From: a virus
DNA length: 21,280 nucleotides
Virus record (IMG/VR): IMGVR_UViG_3300031707_000220
Location: 1-21,280 of that record
Strand: one strand, 5' to 3'
Shown here: one piece after another, positions 16,424 to 21,280 of the stretch
Layout of the letters: each line of letters opens with the position of its first letter
How positions within the stretch are numbered: the first letter of the stretch is position 1
Position numbers and translations under genes: made by a program
The notes under the pieces: model-generated
Seen by the model: the letters and a program-made list of their open reading frames with translations, nothing else
Database searches by the model: none
Told to the model about the DNA's origin: nothing

Positions 16424-16463
16424 TTATGGATTAGATGGAGCTGTGACGTGTTCATAATAATCA
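16424..16463 (-). pseudogene. Frameshifted C-terminal remnant after the 16461-18587 gene
   Basis: Just after the codons NPSW the gene hits TGA (16461-16463). Skipping one T (16463) gives an open frame of 12 codons, DYYEHVTAPSNP, then TAA (16424-16426) and TAG. The peptide is protein-like and continues smoothly from the gene's end. A one-base insertion, a sequencing error or a +1 frameshift could explain it. It is short, so chance cannot be excluded. Confidence 0.35.
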
Positions 16464-18587
16464 CCATGAAGGATTGGCTGCTGTTAGAGGATTGACACGA
16501 ACAGTTGGCAGTTTACCGATGAGCCCGCCTCTAGCAAATGCATTGGTCACTTCGTACCATCCTACAGAGTCAGTCAAAAACGTCGGGGAGATTGAATTCC
16601 CATAAAGGTCACGCAACCACGGCAGATTTACCGTTTTCGTTTTGCTTGTGGCCATCCAAGTAAACACGCGCCGAACTGTTACTCCCGGAGATGGATGACC
16701 AACATCAAACGTAAGGATAACTTGGTCATTAGTAACTACGTTACTAACAGGTATGAGTCCCTTGGTCAGATGCGCCAATTGCAAAGTGTTTGCTAGTCCT
16801 GGTTTTGGACCACGTCCGCGTTCCCACCCGTAAATCTGAAGAATTGTACCTTCAAGGCCGCCATACCGACCAATGCCGTCGTCATCAGGGTAGGCGTATA
16901 TCACATGGTGAATCCACATCTGCGCGTTGTGGGCCAGCCAGAGAAGACCTCGTTTAGCCAGATGTTGTGAACCATCGTACCAATCCACCCCCGATGAATT
17001 GTAATCGCCTCCTGGTCCCCAACGAATGAAACCCTTGGCGTACGGTGTGTCAAGAAGAGCCGACCGGATGAGGTACTCAGTTTCATCAACAAGAATAGGC
17101 GTAGTGGTGCCTATCGCATCTTGTAGGGCTGTTATGGAGTCGTATGACACTCCACCACCGGGCAATACCGTAAAATCCTCAAAGTTGAGCCCGCCGCCGT
17201 CGTGGATTGAAAATCCCATCCAGTCTGGGCCATTGGTCGCGCCGTGGTCGGCCATATACTTGAACACATCCCCGTAGTTTGGATTGCTCGTTGATATCCC
17301 ATAGATTTTGGCCTTGCTGCCGATTGCGACCTTCACCGCCGTTGTTGTTTTTACCAAGTCAGTCATGAGTTGCATCCAGTTGGTAAAAGCCTGATGGCAT
17401 GGTGGATTGTTCCAATCCATGTCGGCGCAACCATTCCAGTTAAACGGCATCGCCGATGGTTGGTGGCCGTAAAAGGGCTCGTTCAACACCTCAAGCCACA
17501 ACCTTCCTTCGTCGGCCAACGGCTTAAAGTGGTTCATAATTGCCCCGACGTAGTTCGTCCACCCTGCCATGAAAATTGCTAGAGAATTAGTTTGGTAGTA
17601 TACCGGTGCTTGTTCCAAGTGGATAATGAGCACTCTGGTCGAGCCGGCATTTGTGATGCCGTTGGCTGGCCAATTAACGCGCTCGACCGAACCAGACGGA
17701 TACGGATACCACTCTGGAAATCCCCAAGCCCATGTGGTGGTGTCTTCTCCTGACGGTGTGCCATTGGTTTGGAGCATCGACCACGGGAAACTACCCAATC
17801 CTCGGACGAAATGTGGGTTCATGTTTGTCCACGTAGTTGTCAGTAGTCCGTTGTTTTGTGACCCGAATGGTCCTTCCAATCCAAACCAAGTTGCTGGGGA
17901 GTAGTCGGCTGGTTGTACCAAAAACTCCATGCGGTCGTTGGAATTCTCCACGAAGTAAAGTCCAACAGGCAGGTTCGTCAACGCTGCTGGTGATGCCAAA
18001 CTACTGGCAACTGTAACACATTTCCCAGTAACAGTTGTATAGACACTCAAAGCGGAGTTGTCAGAACTTGAGAGGGAAACAATGGCTCCCTGTTTGTACA
18101 TTCCTGGTTGTGCATAAATGATGCGGGGTGCTCCCGTATGAACAAGAGAAGTCTGCCAGCAAATTGGTGTCTTCTTGGAAACAGCGTCCACCGCGGCCTT
18201 GACCCAGTTGGTTGGGTTGTAACCGTCTGTCCAACTGATTCCCGTCGCATACAGGCGATTCTCGTTCCAGTAGGCTTTGTTGGTAGTTACAGAAGTCACC
18301 AGATTAGTTTGAGCATTCCACATCGTCCGACCGTAGAATGGTATATTCGCTTGCCCATTCGTTGTCCATATACTGAAGCGGGCAATTCCCAAGTCACTAT
18401 AGATGTTTGTATCCGTGCTTCCAAAAATCAGAAGGCTGATTGGGAAATCGGTTTCAGTTGTATCAATTGTCACTGAGACGGCAAAGGTACCAGTATTAGT
18501 CACAACCGTATACACGGTGGCTACGGCTCTTGGCATAATTGCCAGTAGAAGCAGTACCAGAATAATTCTAAGAATGCGGTTATTCAT
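16461..18587 (-). CDS. Secreted glycoside hydrolase clan A-like protein, paralog 1
   Basis: 708 residues from the ATG at 18585-18587; an in-frame ATG at 18597-18599 would add four residues. The inner start is preferred because GGAGG lies 5 bases before it, and it overlaps the upstream stop (TGATG). The signal peptide is MNNRILR, hydrophobic IILVLLLLAIM, then PRAVA. The same plan as its paralog is seen: LWLEVLNEPFY (Glu370 as acid/base), SIHDGG, TPILVDETEY (Glu502 or Glu504 as nucleophile), then a C-terminal beta-sandwich (FTWMATSKTKTVNLPWLRDL). A clan GH-A fold is likely; GH family and substrate are unknown. Secretion through Sec is unusual for a phage tail protein, so this may be a secreted or envelope-bound enzyme, or a domain borrowed from a host. 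The stop may reflect a frameshift (see the 16424-16463 entry). Confidence 0.65.
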   Translation of the reverse strand: MNNRILRIILVLLLLAIMPRAVATVYTVVTNTGTFAVSVTIDTTETDFPISLLIFGSTDTNIYSDLGIARFSIWTTNGQANIPFYGRTMWNAQTNLVTSVTTNKAYWNENRLYATGISWTDGYNPTNWVKAAVDAVSKKTPICWQTSLVHTGAPRIIYAQPGMYKQGAIVSLSSSDNSALSVYTTVTGKCVTVASSLASPAALTNLPVGLYFVENSNDRMEFLVQPADYSPATWFGLEGPFGSQNNGLLTTTWTNMNPHFVRGLGSFPWSMLQTNGTPSGEDTTTWAWGFPEWYPYPSGSVERVNWPANGITNAGSTRVLIIHLEQAPVYYQTNSLAIFMAGWTNYVGAIMNHFKPLADEGRLWLEVLNEPFYGHQPSAMPFNWNGCADMDWNNPPCHQAFTNWMQLMTDLVKTTTAVKVAIGSKAKIYGISTSNPNYGDVFKYMADHGATNGPDWMGFSIHDGGGLNFEDFTVLPGGGVSYDSITALQDAIGTTTPILVDETEYLIRSALLDTPYAKGFIRWGPGGDYNSSGVDWYDGSQHLAKRGLLWLAHNAQMWIHHVIYAYPDDDGIGRYGGLEGTILQIYGWERGRGPKPGLANTLQLAHLTKGLIPVSNVVTNDQVILTFDVGHPSPGVTVRRVFTWMATSKTKTVNLPWLRDLYGNSISPTFLTDSVGWYEVTNAFARGGLIGKLPTVRVNPLTAANPSW

Positions 18588-21280
18588 CACGGCCTCCATT
18601 CCGCCGTGAACGGCTTAGTGAGTTGTAAGTTGCGCAGGGTCACAAAATTACTATTCGTGTTGTAGGGGTCTACATTCATTGCGGGTTGCAACACCAGCAC
18701 GGTGTTGCCATAGCTGCTGGCAAGCGCAGTAAAATTCATGGTCGTAACAGACACGGTCGAGGTCAGCGAATGAACCGTTGTTACTGTCCCACCCGATGTT
18801 ATTGTGCCAGATGCGTTCCAAGCGCGAAGGTAGTAAGTGACTCGCCACGAGTGGTTTGTGTTGTTTTGCCCAGTGCCAAGTCTCCACCCAATCGTCACGC
18901 GGACGGTGTTAGCTGCGACGGGCCTCTCTCCCAACGGGAAGAACCACAGGATGTTGTTATTATTCGTGCAGCTATAAGCAGGGGAAGTAGCCCAGTTTGG
19001 TTCGATTGCCAAAATGGCGTCTCGCTCCGGATACTGGGTGAGGCCAAATGCGTTCACATTCGGCCAACTCCCATTTTCCCATGCGTCAGGGTTAGCGACA
19101 GAGTATGTCCCGTTCACATCCGTCATGTGAGACGGTAGGGACAGCGAGACTTTCGCCGTGGTCAGGCCAACATTCGTCAGGCCGCTGCCGTTGCCGGTTA
19201 GGGTGGCCGCATTCAACACCCCGCCCACGGTCAGATTACCAGCCGTGGTAACTGCCCCGGTCGCCCCGCCACCGTAGACTATCTCACCTCCGCGCAATTT
19301 CAGGTCGGCAGTCCCGTCAAGAACCGGCAGCGGGTCAATACCGTAGAGGACGTCCGTGCAGTTGTCGCCATCGTTTTGCCAGTCGGCAATGACGAAGATG
19401 GAAGCATTCGTGCTCGTGTAGTTCGTGGCCCCGCTCGCGTTGAGACTCCACAAGCTGCCCGACCACTTCATCTCCCAAACCCCATTCGTCCAGAGTACCT
19501 GACTGTTCACAACGCTGTTGGAATACAGGGGGCCACTAAAACAGTCCGCTTCTACGGAAATGGAGACGTAGTTGCTGCTGGATGGCGGCGCACTGATTGG
19601 TTGCGTAAAGACATTCGTACCTGTCCACGTCTGGTTGGCTGTCAGGTCAACGCCGGCGCCGCCGCCGCCAAACCCGTTGGTTGGCATGATAAAGTGGGTG
19701 TACCCACCAATGTTAGTAATGATAACGCTACCACTTGTATTGGTGTAGGTCACAACCACCGTTGACGACGTGGAGGCGAACCCTGTTCCGTCTTGCCACA
19801 CCATTGACGGGATGCCATAGATATAGCCGATGTTATTGTTATTGCTCTTGGACAGCCCCGAAGCACCAGTGACATCAAGGTTGGTAATACCTCCGCCGGC
19901 AAACCCGTTGGTTGGCATTAGGAAATAAGTGATTCCACCGATATTTGTTATGATGATTCCTCCAGATGAAGCCGTATAATCAGCAACTACTACTGTAGAA
20001 GTACTTTGATAACCAGTTGAATCCTCCCAGACAGTTGGTGGAATACCATATAGATATATCACCGAACCGTTATTTGATACACTTAAACCAGGCGAGCCTG
20101 TAACGTCTAAATTGGTGAGCACTTGCCCGTTAATATAAACAAAGGCAGTAAGACCGTCCGCTGAATTAGACGCGCTAAACCCCGATGCCCCACTCATATT
20201 CAGGGAGCCAAGACTACCCAAGGCAGCGACCTGACCTGCCCGATTGGTAAAGATTTGGTTGAGTGGTGGTACGGGCATATTCTTCAAGCGAACTCTGGCA
20301 GCATCAAACGCAGCGTTATCACTGGTGGGGCTTACAAAGATTTGCCAACTATTAGTATAGCCAGTTATCATTTGAACATTGTCAAGGACGAGTGTTCCGT
20401 AACCAGTATAGGGCCGCCAAGAAACGCAGAGATTTTGATAGACCCCCGCCGCTCCGCAAGCTACCAATAACGAATCCTTGATATAGTAATATGACCCTGA
20501 GGGGCCGGTGATAGTGGGTTGGAAGGAGATGCAGCGCGCGTCGTTACCCGCTTTTGCTTTTGCAAAGAATACACAATCATTGGCGTGCAGAGTCAAAGTC
20601 CCCGCTGGACTGCTACAGTTTACATCATCCCACGCAGAAGAAAGAAAACAGTGGTCGAGCCATACATTACCCGTCCCTAAAATAGCATCTATGTTCAAAG
20701 TGGAAGGATACCGCCCAATCCGTAAGTAATGAAAATCTGACTCGGTAGCATTTTGCGTACTGAAAAATAGGTCAACCTGACCGCCCCACCACGACAGGTT
20801 AGAATTGACAGTAATCCAATATAAACCAGCCTGACCTAGAATGTTGTTGCCTTGAACAACCGCCGTATTCTTGTTGATGAGGAAATTATTAGGAGTGGCA
20901 TTGTCAGTATAATTAGACCCTAACCACCAAATGCACCCGCCCCAAGCGGGCAACAAATTGTAAGCGTTAGTAAACGTCGCCGACGGCAGCGCGGGGTCGC
21001 CAAGCACAGCCGTACCATCAACACCAGAAGCGGAGACAAAGGCCGTATTTGTTGCGTTGTAGTAACGGTTAGACAATCCAACCATCGCCGCGTACGGTAT
21101 AACAAATGGAATATCCGATAGGTTTGTAATAGTCCCGTCTAAGGCAGTAAGTCCCAGCGCATTGCTCGACAAGACAGCGGTGGTTGCCCAATCGCTGTTT
21201 GTACTGTGCGCGGCGTTTATCGCATTGCTCGCCAAGACAGCGGTGGTTGCCCAATCGCTGTTTGTGCTGTGCGCGGCGTT
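18587..21280 (-). CDS. Large modular tail fibre/adhesin, C-terminal part (5' end beyond the window)
   Basis: 898 codons are visible and the frame is open to the window edge; no ATG near the edge opens it, so the true start lies outside. Order of parts from the visible N-terminus: two 21-residue repeats rich in Ala, Ser and Asn (ATTAVLxSNA-like, as in phage fibre shafts); a beta-rich region with GNNILGQAGLYWITVNSNLS and LTLHANDCVFF that may be a right-handed beta-helix; two about 76-residue repeats (TNLDVTG... to MPTNGF); an LTVGGVLNAATLTGNGSGL motif common in phage fibres; and a C-terminal beta-sandwich-like head. This is best read as a host-binding tail fibre. It ends in TGATG overlap with the next gene. 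There is no evidence of a chaperone or intramolecular protease domain in the visible part. Confidence 0.7.
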   Translation of the reverse strand, partial: NAAHSTNSDWATTAVLASNAINAAHSTNSDWATTAVLSSNALGLTALDGTITNLSDIPFVIPYAAMVGLSNRYYNATNTAFVSASGVDGTAVLGDPALPSATFTNAYNLLPAWGGCIWWLGSNYTDNATPNNFLINKNTAVVQGNNILGQAGLYWITVNSNLSWWGGQVDLFFSTQNATESDFHYLRIGRYPSTLNIDAILGTGNVWLDHCFLSSAWDDVNCSSPAGTLTLHANDCVFFAKAKAGNDARCISFQPTITGPSGSYYYIKDSLLVACGAAGVYQNLCVSWRPYTGYGTLVLDNVQMITGYTNSWQIFVSPTSDNAAFDAARVRLKNMPVPPLNQIFTNRAGQVAALGSLGSLNMSGASGFSASNSADGLTAFVYINGQVLTNLDVTGSPGLSVSNNGSVIYLYGIPPTVWEDSTGYQSTSTVVVADYTASSGGIIITNIGGITYFLMPTNGFAGGGITNLDVTGASGLSKSNNNNIGYIYGIPSMVWQDGTGFASTSSTVVVTYTNTSGSVIITNIGGYTHFIMPTNGFGGGGAGVDLTANQTWTGTNVFTQPISAPPSSSNYVSISVEADCFSGPLYSNSVVNSQVLWTNGVWEMKWSGSLWSLNASGATNYTSTNASIFVIADWQNDGDNCTDVLYGIDPLPVLDGTADLKLRGGEIVYGGGATGAVTTAGNLTVGGVLNAATLTGNGSGLTNVGLTTAKVSLSLPSHMTDVNGTYSVANPDAWENGSWPNVNAFGLTQYPERDAILAIEPNWATSPAYSCTNNNNILWFFPLGERPVAANTVRVTIGWRLGTGQNNTNHSWRVTYYLRAWNASGTITSGGTVTTVHSLTSTVSVTTMNFTALASSYGNTVLVLQPAMNVDPYNTNSNFVTLRNLQLTKPFTAEWRP
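18593..18597 (-). promoter_or_regulatory. Shine-Dalgarno GGAGG deciding the start of the 16461-18587 gene
   Basis: GGAGG on the minus strand, spaced 5 bases (CCGTG) from the ATG at 18587. It lies inside the last codons of the fibre gene, so the two genes are probably translationally coupled. It also contains the alternative ATG at 18599, which has no such site. Confidence 0.75.
19660..20117 (-). repeat. Two about 76-residue repeats in the fibre gene
   Basis: Two adjacent units (about 19888-20117 and 19660-19887) encode matching motifs: TNLDVTG, YGIP, VW(E/Q)D, TVVV, IITNIGG and MPTNGF. The first unit is AT-rich with codons such as ACT, GTA and TAT; the second uses GC-richer codons for the same residues. 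The boundaries are approximate. Confidence 0.75.
21155..21280 (-). repeat. Two tandem 63-bp repeats at the window edge (fibre shaft)
   Basis: Units 21218-21280 and 21155-21217 are nearly identical (a handful of differences) and encode 21-residue units, NAAHSTNSDWATTAV plus LxSNA(I/L). 21 residues is three heptads, which suits a coiled or trimeric fibre shaft. The array probably continues beyond the window. Confidence 0.85.

Noticed and set aside
18585-18599. Upstream ATG at 18599 as the start of the GH-A-like gene.
   Set aside because: Its only plausible ribosome site lies within the codons, and the ATG at 18587 has GGAGG at ideal spacing plus a TGATG overlap and gives a cleaner signal peptide.
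18686-19138. A 150-codon open frame on the plus strand opposite the fibre gene, and several similar ones between 15166 and 20729.
   Set aside because: They overlap well-supported genes antiparallel, in GC-richer sequence where opposite-strand open frames are common, and lack recognisable protein motifs.

Overview
The window looks like part of a large AT-rich tailed bacteriophage genome with a T4-type contractile-tail background. Evidence at the left end is a T4 gp61-like primase fragment, next to a SegE-like GIY-YIG endonuclease. A run of minus-strand virion genes follows, resembling conserved tail/baseplate proteins of T4-like and huge phages. One perfect T4-type late promoter octamer (TATAAATA) lies in an intergenic gap. 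No ribosomal, tRNA or housekeeping genes were seen. The host cannot be named from the sequence.

Layout, left to right. 1-328 (-): start of a primase, cut by the window edge. 417-815 (+): GIY-YIG nuclease, the only supported plus-strand gene. 812-14188 (-), read from high to low coordinates: a DNRLRE-like structural protein with a Ser-rich insertion (12107-14188), a protein with EF-hand-like loops (11184-12107), a 1593-residue baseplate/tail-like protein (6367-11148), a gap with the late promoter, then a 211-residue conserved tail protein (5619-6254), a 362-residue conserved virion protein (4517-5605), a 1019-residue FG-GAP propeller/dockerin-like adhesin (1397-4456) and a 188-residue protein of seven 22-residue repeats (812-1378). 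Gaps are short, so these probably form one or two late operons.

The right third (14251-21280, minus strand) is different. Most of it is clearly richer in GC. It holds the 3' part of a large modular tail-fibre/adhesin gene (18587 to the window edge). Two paralogous genes follow (16461-18587 and 14251-16404), whose products have Sec-type signal peptides and a glycoside-hydrolase clan A-like barrel (LNEP and DETEY motifs). This looks like an accessory adhesin plus secreted enzyme-like cassette next to the tail genes. The base composition changes inside the 14251-16404 gene, not at its border.

How they may work together: the left block builds baseplate and fibre-like parts of the virion, with Ca2+-loop motifs in two gene products. 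The right block supplies host-surface binding and possibly glycan-active proteins. Points most worth a second look are the paired signal-peptide GH-A-like paralogs in a phage tail locus, the 22-residue repeat protein, a repeated TATAAATATAA element 5-7 bp before three start codons, and a frameshifted C-terminal remnant after the 16461 stop.
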